NCBI RefSeq assembly: GCF_051401765.1
Contig: NW_027480567.1
Span: forward strand, 62,001 to 126,000
Source of the DNA: Calliopsis andreniformis
Taxonomy: Eukaryota; Arthropoda; Insecta; Hymenoptera; Andrenidae
Reading direction: 5' to 3'
DNA: 64,000 nt
In this document: positions 39,901 to 49,678 of the stretch, piece after piece
Numbering within the stretch: position 1 is the first letter of the stretch
Layout of the letters: the number at the start of each line of letters is the position of its first letter
The notes under the pieces: generated by a model
What the model was told of the DNA's origin: nothing
Database searches by the model: none
Seen by the model: only the letters and a program-made list of their open reading frames with translations
Position numbers and translations under genes: made by a program

Positions 39901-42900
39901 CGAATAGACAATCTTTTACCGGAAAATGTCATCAGTGTGGAAGAACAGGACACAGGATTAAAGAGTGTTATTACTATAAAAAGAGGCACCAATATAGAGC
40001 AGAACAAAGAAACAAAAATCAAAATATACATACAATTCAGACGACGCAAGCTGTTACAAGCAACAACGTGTCGGGATATGCCTTTATGACCGGAGACTAC
40101 CAGGTCATGAAAACAAGAAAATTAACATTTATCCTGGATTCTGGAGCATCGGATCATATAGTCAAAGAAGATAATGTATTTCCAAATATGACCATACTTG
40201 ATCCACCCATCAGGATTTCGATAGCGAAGAATGGAGAATATATAACTGCATCGAAGTAGGGACAGATACCTGTGACTACCAATACGGGAATTGAAGGCGT
40301 TTTGGAGGACGTATTGTACTGCCCGGACGTGCCGTACAACTTACTATCCGTTAGAAAGTTGCAGCAAAAAGGAATGAGTATAACTTTCAATGAGAGGGGC
40401 GTCGAAATAATCAAAAACGGTAAAATGATGATGATTGGTAAGCATTCAAATAATTTAATATCTATAGATTTTGATGTCATCGAAAAAGGAGTAAATTCAC
40501 TTAATTCTTATATTTCTAATAAGATAGTTAATAATTATGAATTATGGCATAGGCGCTTAGGGCATATAGGAAAGGCAAAATTTTTACAGTTGAAGAATAA
40601 GCAGGTGGTGGAAGATGTGACGTATCTTGAAAAAGTAATTCCAGACGATAATATATGTGAAGCTTGTATTAAAAGAAAACAAGCACAGTTGCTATTTGAA
40701 AAGGCAAAAGATAAAAGTCACATTAGGCAGCCATTGTTTATTGTTCACACAGACGTTTGTGGACCGATCACTCCTTCTACAACTAATGATAAAAAGTATT
40801 TTATAACTTTCATAGATGAATTTACGAATTATTGTGTGACGTATTTACTTGAAAATAAATCAGATGCTTTTACAATCTTTAAGGATTACGTTGCTAAAAG
40901 TGAAGCACGTTTTAATTTAAAGATTGTCAATTTATACTGTGGTAATGGCAAGGAATATTTATCTAATGAGATGAAAAATTATTGTATACAAAAGGGTATA
41001 AGCTATCACTTAACGGTTCCGCGAACTCCTCAGTTAAATGGTGTTGCAGAACGCATGAATAGAACTATAACTGAAAAAGCACGTGCGATGATAAACGGTG
41101 CAGGTTTAGGAAAAGAGTTCTGGGGAGAAACAGTTTTAACTGCTACATATTTAATTAATTTAACCCCATCGAAAGCTCTTAATGTTAATAAAACCCCATT
41201 TGAATTGTGGCATAATAAAAGGCCCAAATTGAAGTATTTAAAAGTGTTTGGTTCCACAGTGTATGTGCATGATAAAATTAGGAAATCGAAATTTGCCGAA
41301 AAGCCTTATAAATGTATATTGGTAGGGTTTACACCAAATGGATACAAAGTGTGGAACGTAGAAAATGGGAAATTTGAGATAGTAAGAGATGTAATAGTTG
41401 ATGAAATTAATTACTTAGAATCTCGGCCGGTAATAAAATAAATAGGTTTAAAACGTGGTTTATGTGAAACTGATGCATCTCGTGAAGTGCTGAAATCAGT
41501 AGATATACAGTGTGAAGTAAATAAATCTGATAATCAAAAATCAGATGTGTTAAAAAGAAAAAAATCTGATAACAATAAATCAGATATGATAGAGCCGAGA
41601 ATTAAAGTAATGGTAGATCAAGAGAAAAGTAAATCTGTAACTGAAACAGATGTAACAGGAGTATCGGGACCAGGAAATAATCAAGTGGTAGAATTAAAAG
41701 ATAGTATAGAACCTAGAAGGAGTGATAGGATTAAGCGACGGTCTCCTATGTCATATAATGAATTTAATGATAACGATGATTATCTTTTATGCGCTCAATC
41801 GATAATTTGCAAAATACCCAACTCATTTGATGAAATTAATACTAGAGATGACAGAGCTAAGTGGGAACAAGCTATTGCCGATGAAATAAACTCGTTAGTA
41901 ATAAATAAAACTTGGAATTTGGTATCGAAGCCAAAGAATAAGAACATTGTTGATTGTAAATGGGTATTCACGATCAAAAATGATGAATTCGGAAATCCGT
42001 TAAAATACAAAGCTCGATTAGTGGCCCGTGGTTTCAGTCAGAAATATTTAGAAGATTATAATGACACATTTGCACCTGTAGCTAGAATGTCAAGCTTTAG
42101 ATTTCTTATGGCTTTTGCTAATCAGCATAATTTGCTAGTGCATCAAATGGATGTTAAGACGGCATTTTTAAATGGTATTTTAAGGGAAGAAACTTATATG
42201 CGAATTCCTGAAGGTGTTAAATGTGATAGTAACAATCAAGTGTGTAAACTGAATAAAGCTTTGTATGGTCTCAAGCAATCAGCCAGATGCTGGTTTGAGA
42301 TGTTCGAAAAAGCTCTTCTAGAGAAAGGTTTCCGAAATTCATCAGCGGATCGTTGTATTTATATATTAGATAGAAAGAATATATTAAAGAATATATATGT
42401 GGTACTATATGTGGATGATCTAGTGATTATGACTGCTGAATCTGAGACAATGCAAAATTTCAAAAATTATTTGAAAAATAGATTTTGCATGACAGATTTA
42501 AATGAAATTAAGTTATTTCTTGGAATAAAAGTGGACAGAACTAATGGACAAGTAACATTGGATCAAAGTGCATATATTAAGACTGTTCTTATGAAATTTA
42601 ATATGTTAGATTGCAAACCTGTAAGTACACCTCTTCCAAGTGTATTAGATCATATAGCTTTGAATTCAGAAGAAGAATATAATGCACCTTGTCGTAATTT
42701 AATTGGATGCTTGATGTATATAATGATTTATACGAGACCCGATTTAAGTATAGCGGTAAATATGTTAAGTTGATATTCAAGTAAAAATAACAGAGAACTG
42801 TGGCAAAACCTTAAAAGGGTTCTGAGGTATCTTAAAGGGTCTGCTGATATTAAATTAACATACGTTAAAACTGATTATAAAAATCTATTTAGTGGATATG

Positions 42901-43826
42901 TCGATTCTGATTGGGGAGGTAATGAAAATACAGATCGTAAGAGCACAACGGGATATTTATTTAAGTTATATGAACAATGTACAATCTGCTGGAATACGAA
43001 AAGGCAAATATCAGTGGCTGTCTCGCCCACAGAAGCAGAGTACATGGCTCTTTTTGAAGCTGTGAGAGAGGCATTATGGTTAAAATCCTTGGCAATCAGT
43101 ATTAATATAAATGTCTTTGATGCAATAATAATTTACGAAGACAATATGGGTTGCATTAATATTGCGAGTAATCCAAGTAGCCATAAACGTTCAAAACATA
43201 TAGACATAAAATACCACTTTTCAAGAGAACAAGTTGAAAAGAATGTAATAAAACTTGAATATATTCCTACAGGTGATCAACTAGCAGATGCTTTAACGAA
43301 GCTGTTGCCAGCAAGCAAATATTTGGAATTTAGGGCAAAAATGGGATTAGAATAATAAGATTAATATAAGCATAAAAATTATTATTATTTTGTATATAGT
43401 TTGTATGGTCTGGATGGGTTTTTCTGGGTTTCCCCATTCCCTTGCAACGAATGTTGGACCATTTGTATTTTGTTCCCAGAATTAGAGTCAAAATAAAACA
43501 CAAGGTAGACAGTCTGTACGGTAATACTCGTAGTACACTTATTAGACTTATTAATGTACAATTAATATGAACAGCACCGACTTGTTTTTGAGGGGGCCTG
43601 TTAGATTATATAATCAAGGAACAAAAACAAGTATCGAAAGTATCGAAGGATACAGAAAGTGTTCTGTCTTGTTTCTATGGTTTTTTATTTCCTTTTGAAT
43701 ATATTCATGTGGGATCTGATATCGTACAGACTTCTTCCGTGCGTTGTGTTACAATTAAATTTCTTTTTATTTTAAATCGTTATCCCATATTACAACATTC
43801 GATAAATTCCATTTACCAACACTCAT
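36983..43826 (-). CDS. Merlin (ISXO2-like) transposase, four exons, interrupted by copia
   Basis: Minus strand; ATG at 43826. Exon 1 is 43826-43798 continued at 38945-38718 after the copia insertion, exon 2 is 38622-38406, exon 3 is 38304-38040 and exon 4 is 37185-36983. Introns are GT...AG with matching phases. Exon 1 encodes a Cys-containing N-terminal region. Exon 2 carries Thr-Ile-Ser-Ala-Trp-Tyr-Gln-Tyr-Cys-Arg-Glu. Exon 3 opens with Ile-Asp-Glu-Ala-Lys-Phe-Gly and includes Glu-Gly-His-Trp-Val-Leu-Gly and His-Thr-Asp-Ser-Phe-Lys-Ser-Tyr. Exon 4 has Thr-His-Thr-Gln-Lys-Ile-Glu-Ser-Asn-Trp. The three acidic residues expected of the DDE catalytic site are therefore all present. No stop or frameshift lies in the exons apart from the copia insertion. 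The first intron donor (GTTAGA) is weak and inferred from phase. Confidence 0.8.
37314..37962. mobile_element. Foldback/MITE-like element in Merlin intron 3
   Basis: The arms are inverted copies of about 190 bp, starting CTCCTCACCGATTTTTTTG on the left and, in reverse complement, CTCCTTAACAATTTCTTTG on the right. Both continue through GAAACTTTTTTATA, CTAAATGAA and GGTGGCAGGCCGAG. The centre (37500-37790) is not inverted and has a (TA)n run at about 37595-37611. It lies wholly within the intron, so it would not break the transposase frame. Confidence 0.8.
37672..37800. repeat. Three tandem copies of a 40-bp unit
   Basis: The unit AACTCGAAACATCTCTTTTC, with CTGGCCCTAGCTCTAACC following, is repeated three times in the centre of the foldback element. 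The third copy runs into the right arm. Confidence 0.8.
38951..39149 (+). repeat. Copia 5' LTR
   Basis: 199 bp from TGTTAGATTA to ATTACAACA, matching 43599-43797 with four substitutions. Confidence 0.95.
39150..39163 (+). promoter_or_regulatory. Copia primer binding site (initiator tRNA-Met anticodon region)
   Basis: Directly after the 5' LTR lies GGATATGGGCCCAG. ATGGGCCCAG is the complement of the anticodon-stem region of eukaryotic initiator tRNA-Met (CTGGGCCCAT). Drosophila copia is known to prime from a half-molecule of this tRNA, and the same mechanism is inferred here. Confidence 0.7.
39250..43355 (+). pseudogene. Copia gag-pol polyprotein, disabled
   Basis: Domains in order: Gag; a CCHC zinc knuckle (Cys-His-Gln-Cys-Gly...His...Cys) near 39927; an aspartic protease with Leu-Asp-Ser-Gly-Ala-Ser near 40135; integrase with its zinc-binding region near 40550-40680 and core at 40740-41080; reverse transcriptase with Tyr-Val-Asp-Asp near 42405; and RNase H ending at 43355 (Asp-Ser-Asp-Trp, Glu-Ala-Glu-Tyr, Glu-Asn/Asp-Asn-Met-Gly blocks). 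The sequence is close in style to insect copia. Lesions: a frameshift in gag at about 39610-39650 and in-frame stops TAG 40257-40259, TAA 41439-41441 and TGA 42771-42773. The second integrase catalytic residue is also lost: the block reads Tyr-Cys-Gly-Asn-Gly-Lys-Glu-Tyr where Asp-Asn-Gly is expected (about 40937-40960). Confidence 0.93.
43586..43598 (+). promoter_or_regulatory. Copia polypurine tract
   Basis: The purine run TTTTTGAGGGGGCC lies immediately before the 3' LTR, the position of the plus-strand primer. Confidence 0.8.
43599..43797 (+). repeat. Copia 3' LTR
   Basis: 199 bp, four differences from the 5' LTR (T/C, A/C, C/T and A/G), followed by the target duplicate TTCGA. Confidence 0.95.
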
Positions 43827-44400
43827 TATTACAAAAGCAAAAAAAATAAATAATTGCAAGAAAATAGAAATATAAAGTATACTACAGCTAATAAAGAAAA
43901 AAAAAACACGGAAAGTAGGCAAAAGTTAATAATACATAACAATCAAATAAAATTAATGCTATACTACTTGAATGTACTAAATAAAAGCTAATATAATCGC
44001 TAAAATGCTATAAATAAAATGAGTGAATCGTTAAAATACTATAAATATATGAATGAAACGTTAGAATACTATATATAAGATATTTAAAATACGTTAATAA
44101 AATGCTATACCCATTTACTATACTAAATAAAAACTAATATAAATCATAAAATACTATAAATAATTCTAAAATATTATAAAAACTACAACACTATAAATGT
44201 TAAAATACTATACTAAACTACTATTCTACAAGAAATACTATATTAAAATCGAAAATACACAAAATCAAAGAAATTAGCAATGAACACCTTAAACTCAAAC
44301 GCATGGGAATATTGTGGTATCACCACGTAAATCAAATCACTCGTAAAACTTTGAACATCGAAATTTGATTTATCCTGCCTAAATGGTCGCTATTATGATA
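43827..44400. other. Merlin 5' flank, AT-rich
   Basis: This is the region upstream of the transposase ATG (minus strand), inside the Merlin element. It contains irregular repeats of AATACTATAAATA-like units. It presumably holds the promoter, but no firm motif is seen. Confidence 0.4.
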
Positions 44401-44869
44401 TCAGTGGCGCAATTGCTCATATCCAACGTCTCCGCTCATTGGCTAAGCTGCCTGTACAAGCCAATATGGCGTCGAAATAGCTAGTGAATAGTTTAAAAAT
44501 GCTCACATCTAAATACGCATAACTTTTCAACCGCTGGATTCCTAAACTTAAAACTTGCATTTTTGGATTCCGCTCGTCCAGTATTATTAAAATATGTAAA
44601 AAAAAACCATTAATTTTTGTTTCCCCAAAGTAAAGTTCAGCCTAGCATTACTTTAATAAATCGGCATTTTTATATTCTTCTTCCTCGTTTTTTATTTTTT
44701 ACAACTTAGACAATTAATATAAAAATTTGAAAAAATTCCAAAATATGTGTCGGAATAGCTGACGTGTCCGTGATTTTTTTCATAATTTCCCATCTAATAG
44801 TTTAAGAGAAATTGGGCAATAACATAGAGACCTTGAGTTTCTTGTACAAGATTCGAGCACAGCGAGTAG

Positions 44870-45067
44870 GAAACACTACGCGTAGCTTGTGCGCTGTCAC
44901 TGAACGGCCGATCGCTCGCTATCCGCGTTTTCCGATTGATCGATGTTTTTCGTTAATAACTCGTGAACAAAGCTTCAGAGAACATTTCTGTAAAGGAAAA
45001 GGTTGTTTAGAATCACACCAGGAATCTCCCCTTTTCGGCTCCGCCACCTTATGTGGGACACCCTGTA
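44870..45067. mobile_element. Single arm of a foldback element
   Basis: The end is GTGGGACACCCTGTATA and the preceding 150 bp (CGTTAATAACTCGTGAACAAAGC, then GGTTGTTTAGAATCAC) match in layout the right arm of the foldback elements at 50430 and 58524. Only one arm was found, so this is a truncated or diverged relative inserted next to mitochondrial COX1. Confidence 0.6.
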
Positions 45068-45478
45068 TAAATGATGATAGTGGAGATTAATTGTTCATCC
45101 AGTTCCTGATCCTGAATTGAATAAGTTTCTTAATAATAATAAGATAATTGAAGGGGGTAGTAATCAAAATCTTATATTATTTATACGAGGAAATGCCATA
45201 TCTGGTGCTCCAATTATTAAAGAGATTAATCAATTTCCAAATCCTCCAATTATAAATGGTATAACTATAAAAAAAATTATAATGAAAGCATGGGATGTTA
45301 CAACAGAATTATAAATTTGATCATTTTTAATTCATGTACCAGGATTTCTTAATTCTAAACGAATAATAAATCTTATGGATGATCCAATTATTCCTGATCA
45401 TATAGCGAATATAAAATATAATATTCCAATGTTTTTATGATTAGTAGAGTATATCCATTTCTTAATTCATAAAAAAAT
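45068..45478 (-). pseudogene. COX1: NUMT C: COX1, 5' part
   Basis: Minus-strand COX1 begins at ATT (45478) after trnW and runs about 135 codons into the gene. It retains the Asn-Pro-Gly-Thr-Trp block that is frameshifted in NUMTs A and B, so it derives from a separate transfer or an older, undamaged copy. It is truncated at the foldback arm. Confidence 0.88.
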
Positions 45479-45479
45479 T

Positions 45480-45546
45480 AAGATTTATGTAGTTATTTTA
45501 TATATTTAATTTTGAAGATTAATAGATTCAATTAACTTAAAATCTC
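45480..45546 (-). tRNA. trnW: NUMT C: mitochondrial tRNA-Trp (TCA)
   Basis: Anticodon TCA on the minus strand, acceptor arms near AAGATTT and AAATCTC with one mismatch. Same place as in NUMT A. Confidence 0.75.
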
Positions 45547-45553
45547 ATTGAAA

Positions 45554-45616
45554 GTATTATGGCTGATTAAAAGGAATAAATTGTAAATTTATTAATGAAA
45601 TCAAAATTTCTAATAC
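45554..45616 (+). tRNA. trnY: NUMT C: mitochondrial tRNA-Tyr (GTA)
   Basis: Acceptor arms GTATTA and CTAATAC, D-arm TGGCTGATTAAAAGG and anticodon GTA. Confidence 0.78.
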
Positions 45617-45744
45617 TAAATATATAGAGAGAGAATAGATATTAAGTTTAAATATTAAATTGACATTATAAGCATATTAATTTAGTAAATATAATTATTA
45701 TAATAAATAAAGAGTTAAATTGATAATGAAATAAATGAATATTT
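45617..45744. other. Extra 128 bp between trnY and trnC in NUMT C
   Basis: NUMTs A and B have only about 10 bp here. The extra DNA is AT-rich and includes TTAAATATTAAATTGACA, which looks like a decayed duplicate of the trnC anticodon arm (AATATTAAATTGCAAA). No gene can be supported. Confidence 0.4.
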
Positions 45745-45813
45745 ATTTCTATAATTTAATGAAAAATATTAAATTGCAAATATAAAAATAAAAAAATTAA
45801 TTTTTTAGAAATT
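45745..45813 (+). tRNA. trnC: NUMT C: mitochondrial tRNA-Cys (GCA)
   Basis: Acceptor arms ATTTCTA and TAGAAAT, anticodon GCA. The order ND2-C-Y-W-COX1 is kept. Confidence 0.77.
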
Positions 45814-46138
45814 AAATACTAAAATAAATATATATAATTCTAAGAATAATTATTATGATATTTGATGATATTAGAATTCATATATATAAACGTTTGTATT
45901 TTAAAAATGTATTAGAATAATTTTTATTGAATAAATTATTATTAATGAAATTTAAATAATTTCAGGTTATAGTAAGTCTTGAAATTGCAATAATAATAGA
46001 AAGTACATAGTTGAAACGTTTGAATTTAATTAATAAATTTTTTAAAGTTATTCATTTTATAAAAAACACCCTTATGGGAGGGATAAATATATATGTTAAT
46101 AAAGAATAAAAAAATATAAGTTTGGAATTAGTTCTACG
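45812..46138 (-). pseudogene. ND2: NUMT C: ND2, 3' part
   Basis: Minus-strand continuation past trnC matches the 3' end of ND2 as seen in NUMT A (for example the segments near 45950 and 46070), with many substitutions. It breaks off at about 46138 near a foldback element. Frames were not followed in full. Confidence 0.75.
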
Positions 46139-46190
46139 AATTATGTATATATGTGTTTGTTGTTCCTCTTGAGGTTACAATTTTCTCCCT

Positions 46191-47196
46191 CTTCTCTTAC
46201 CCGAGCCTCCTCTCTCTGCCATTCTACATCTTACACCGATTTATGATTTATGTCTTACGACGGAAGTTTGGGAAGTGTTAATCGGCGATTTTAATAAAAC
46301 ATTATACAATTATTCTATGGTCCTACCTAAGAATTTTGCCATACAAAGTAGCTGCCCATACGCACTTTTAAGGGAGAAACTACCCCTTAAAACCAAATTG
46401 CCCCTTTCCTTTCGGTGCTTATAGCTCGCAAAGTGTAAGCGCTATAAAAAAATGCTCTATACAAAAGTTTTACTGTTTTTCAGGACCTATAAAATGGCTT
46501 TAAAAAAATTTTGAAAGAACGCATTGTTTATAAAAATGCAATATCCCGCCCCCCCCCTTTTTCTGACAAAAAATGTTTTTATTTCAGATAAGTGAAGGGC
46601 TTTTAACGAATAACGATAACGACAGCACGCAAAAATCAGAATAAAAAATATAATAATTGAATATTTACTTCCATTCACCGTACCAATAAGAACGAATATT
46701 ATGCTACGCAGAAATGATGCAGCGCTTTTGTATACAAGAAATGGAATAATTGTATATCGCTATACCATGCAGAATTCACAACAAAATGCTCTTTATTTAT
46801 CTGAAATAAAGACATTTTTTGTTAGAAAATAGGGGGGAGGGGAAATTGAATCTTTAAAAACAATGCGTTCTTTCAAAATTTTTTTAAAGCCATTTTATAG
46901 GACATGAAAAGCAGCAAAACTTTTGTATGAAACGTTTTTCTATAGCGCTTTTACGTTGCGAACTATAAGCACCGAAAGGAGAAGGGCGATTTGAATTAAA
47001 GATGTAGCTTCTCCCTTAAAAGTGCGTACGGGCAGCTTCTTTCTACGGCAAGATTCTTAGGTAGGACCATAGAATAATTCTTCAAAGTTTCATTAAAATC
47101 GGCGATTAACACTTCCCAAACTTCCGTCGTAAGACGTAGATCATAAATAGGTGTAAGATGTAGAATGTGAGAGAGAGGAGGCTAAGGTATGAGAAG
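46191..47196. mobile_element. 1-kb foldback element
   Basis: Two inverted arms of about 400 bp (46191-46590 and 46800-47196) share GCCTCCTCTCTCT, CATTCTACATCTTACACC, TCTTACGACGGAAGTTTGGGA and TAGGTAGGACCATAG (read from one strand). The centre is unique. It has no coding capacity. It lies exactly between NUMT C on the minus strand and a COX1 fragment on the plus strand. Confidence 0.85.
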
Positions 47197-47600
47197 GAAT
47201 ATGATCAGGAATAATTGGATCATCGTTAAGATTAATTATTCGATTTGAATTAGGAAATCCTGGTACATGAAATAAAAATGATCAAATTTATAATTCTGTT
47301 GTAACATCCCATGCTTTCATTATAATCTTTTTTGTAGTTACACCGTTTATAATTGGAGGATTAGGAAATTGATTAATCTCTTTAATAATTGGTGCACCAG
47401 ATATGGCATTTCCTCGTATAAATAAAAAAAATTTTGATTACTGCCCCCTTCAATTATCTTATTATAATTAGGAAACGTATTGAATTGAGGATCAGGAACT
47501 GGATGAACAATTTATCCTCCACTATATCACCCATATATATCACCCATCTTCCTTAACAGACATAACAACTTTTTCAATACATATTGCAGGAATTTCATGA
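47197..47600 (+). pseudogene. COX1: NUMT C': COX1 fragment in inverted orientation
   Basis: Plus-strand COX1 from the Trp-Ser-Gly-Met-Ile-Gly-Ser-Ser region through Asn-Pro-Gly-Thr-Trp to the Gly-Ser-Gly-Thr-Gly-Trp-Thr region. It then becomes disordered near 47510-47560, where CACCCATATATATCACCCAT is a local duplication. It is the inverted counterpart of 45068-45410, so the foldback element lies between two inverted copies of the same mitochondrial segment. Confidence 0.88.
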
Positions 47601-48029
47601 ATTATACTGTCCAACACGAGTTTTACCTTTCAATATCCACTGTGTGATCCTCGTAGATTACCCTGTCCGAAATACGAATCCGGAAACGGAATTGGTCCAT
47701 CACCCTCAGTTATGAAAAAACAGGATTTGAAGATAAACGCAATTCTTAAACTTTGAACAATTATTGTGTTTAAACGGTAATAGTTATTCAGTTGATTTTT
47801 GTGTCAGATTATTCAGTGAACATTCCCAAACAAAATGACATGCATTGTTACTGGGCTGTAAACATTTAAAAATGTTTAAACAAAGAACAAATGCAAAAGG
47901 ACACCCGAAATGCACTAATCTTGGCAGATAATGTTCAATTTGCTTAAAAAACTAAGGGCCTAGGAGAAAATCTGACCCAGCCACGCGATGCAGCCGACAT
48001 TTTTACTTCGGAAAGCATCGACAGAAATT
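47601..48029. other. Unrecognised segment
   Basis: No gene seen. A short GC-balanced part near 47625-47720 could be a transposon remnant. Confidence 0.4.
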
Positions 48030-48960
48030 GTATATCCCATTTTAGACATAATAATCCGAATGATGTTCATAATAATCATACCAACAAGCATAATAATCAT
48101 AGTAATCGTCATAATAACCACAATAATCATAATAACAATAATAATAATCATAATAATCGTAGTAATACTTATGCTAACTATAATAATCACAATAATCATA
48201 ATAATCATAGTAGTAACTGTAATAACCATTATAATCATAACAATCGTAATAATAAAACGAATAATCATGGAAATAATCTTAATAATCATTATAATAGCCA
48301 GAGTCATCATAATAATCATAATAGCCACAGTAACCTTAATGATGACCATAATAATCATAGTAATCATACTAAAAACCATAATAACCATATTAATCATAAT
48401 AATATACATAATATACCTGGAAATAACCATAATGACCATTATAAATACATAAGAAACATAATAATCATAATAGACATAAAAATCTTAATGATGATCATAA
48501 TAATCATTCTAACAACCATAATAATCATAATAATCATTATAATAACCACTATAATCATAATAATCATAATAATAATAATAATCATAATAACAATAATAAT
48601 AACCATAATAACCATAATAACCATAATAATAATAATAATCATAATAATAATAATACATCATAACAATCATAATAATTGCGATAATAATCATAATAACCAC
48701 GATAATAATCACAATAATAATCGTAATAAATATAATAATCATAATAATCATAGTAATAACTGTAATAACCATAACAATGATAACAATCGTAATAATAAAC
48801 TGAATAATCATATCAATCGTTATAATAGACAGAATAATCTTTGAAATAATATTATTAATCATTATAATAGCCATAATAATCATAATAATCATTGTCACAA
48901 TAATAACCTTAGTGATGATCGTAATAATCATAGTAATCATAGTAATTTTTATAAACAATT
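48030..48960. repeat. Degenerate ATN triplet / 9-bp repeat
   Basis: The sequence is built almost wholly of the triplets AAT, CAT, AAC and ATA in a loose 9-bp pattern (AATAATCAT). It gives long Ile/Met-rich frames on both strands, which are artefacts of the repeat. One interruption lies near 48400-48480. Confidence 0.92.
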
Positions 48961-49678
48961 CAGTGCCCATTTTTATGGCAAGAGATCGATTCATTTCTTA
49001 AAAAGTGCACTACTTCCAGGATCGATTAAAAGGAATAATCCTACATACTTCCAAAGCCAGTTGTACATAGATCACAAAATCTTTTGATCTTTTGTTCCAA
49101 GACTCATACATGGCGAGAAATTCGTCCTCCCATGAGGGTGTTTTAAAAAAGCTGTTTTCGACGAAGGGCCCCGTCGCCGCCATTTTGTATGGAAATGAAA
49201 ATAAAAATATTGCTTTTCATACTTCAATATGTGTTGAGTAAACCCTCTGAAAAGAAATTCTACTCCGCTTGTCATACTCCCAAAATAAATTGTCAAATTT
49301 AGGGCTTCTTTTCTGCGTCTAGAGTGGTTTTACCCCTTAAGTAGATCAAATTAGTTATTTTGAAATGATAGACTGTGTATGTGTGTATGTGTAAAATTAT
49401 TCAATTTTTTTCAATAAAAGGATTTAAAATATTTTTTTAAAGAAATGTGATTGAGTACATGAAATTAGTTATTTGAAATATAATAAAATTTTAAAAATTA
49501 TATATATATTAGTTGCAATTGTTACGAATTGATTTATAGAAATGTAAGTATAGAGTGGGAAGGTAGAATGCAATAGGTAACTAAGTACATGAAATTAAAA
49601 TTTAATGTTAATATTTATTAAACTTTTTTCTTCATTATTATTTAAATGCGTAAAATCACAATAGAATTTTATACAATA
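48961..49678. other. Spacer, no gene seen
   Basis: A GC-balanced part (49080-49330) looks like a transposon piece but is not recognised. A short GT repeat lies at 49373-49392. The rest is AT-rich and leads into the 3' end of the next minus-strand gene. Confidence 0.4.

Larger units (their letters stand above)
38951..43797 (+). mobile_element. Copia LTR retrotransposon, 4847 bp
   Basis: The element has two 199-bp LTRs (TGTTAGATTA...TTACAACA) that differ at four positions by eye, and a 5-bp target duplication TTCGA at 38946-38950 and 43798-43802. Between them are a primer binding site, gag-pol and a polypurine tract in the usual order, with integrase before reverse transcriptase as in Ty1/copia. 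The duplicated target lies in exon 1 of the Merlin transposase. The near-identical LTRs point to a recent insertion, yet the coding region carries several disabling changes. Confidence 0.97.
36577..44638 (-). mobile_element. Merlin DNA transposon (8.1 kb including nested elements)
   Basis: Inverted repeats of about 230 bp bound the element: the left arm begins AACTTTACTTTGGG at 36577, and the reverse complement of the right arm (ending 44638) begins AACTTTACTTTGGGG. Both continue through ACAAAAATTAATGG and GGACGAGCGGAATCC. Between them lies a spliced Merlin transposase gene on the minus strand, a foldback element in its last intron and a copia retrotransposon in its first exon. Without these the element is about 2.6 kb. 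Merlin elements usually make 8 or 9 bp target duplications, but I could not find one, so the exact ends are uncertain. Confidence 0.75.

Noticed and set aside
47988..48452. Zinc or metal-binding His-rich protein
   Set aside because: His and Asn residues come from the CAT/AAT triplets of the repeat, not from a coding gene.
48030..48960. Ile/Met-rich ORFs on both strands suggesting membrane proteins
   Set aside because: They are translations of an AAT/CAT triplet repeat and occur on both strands.
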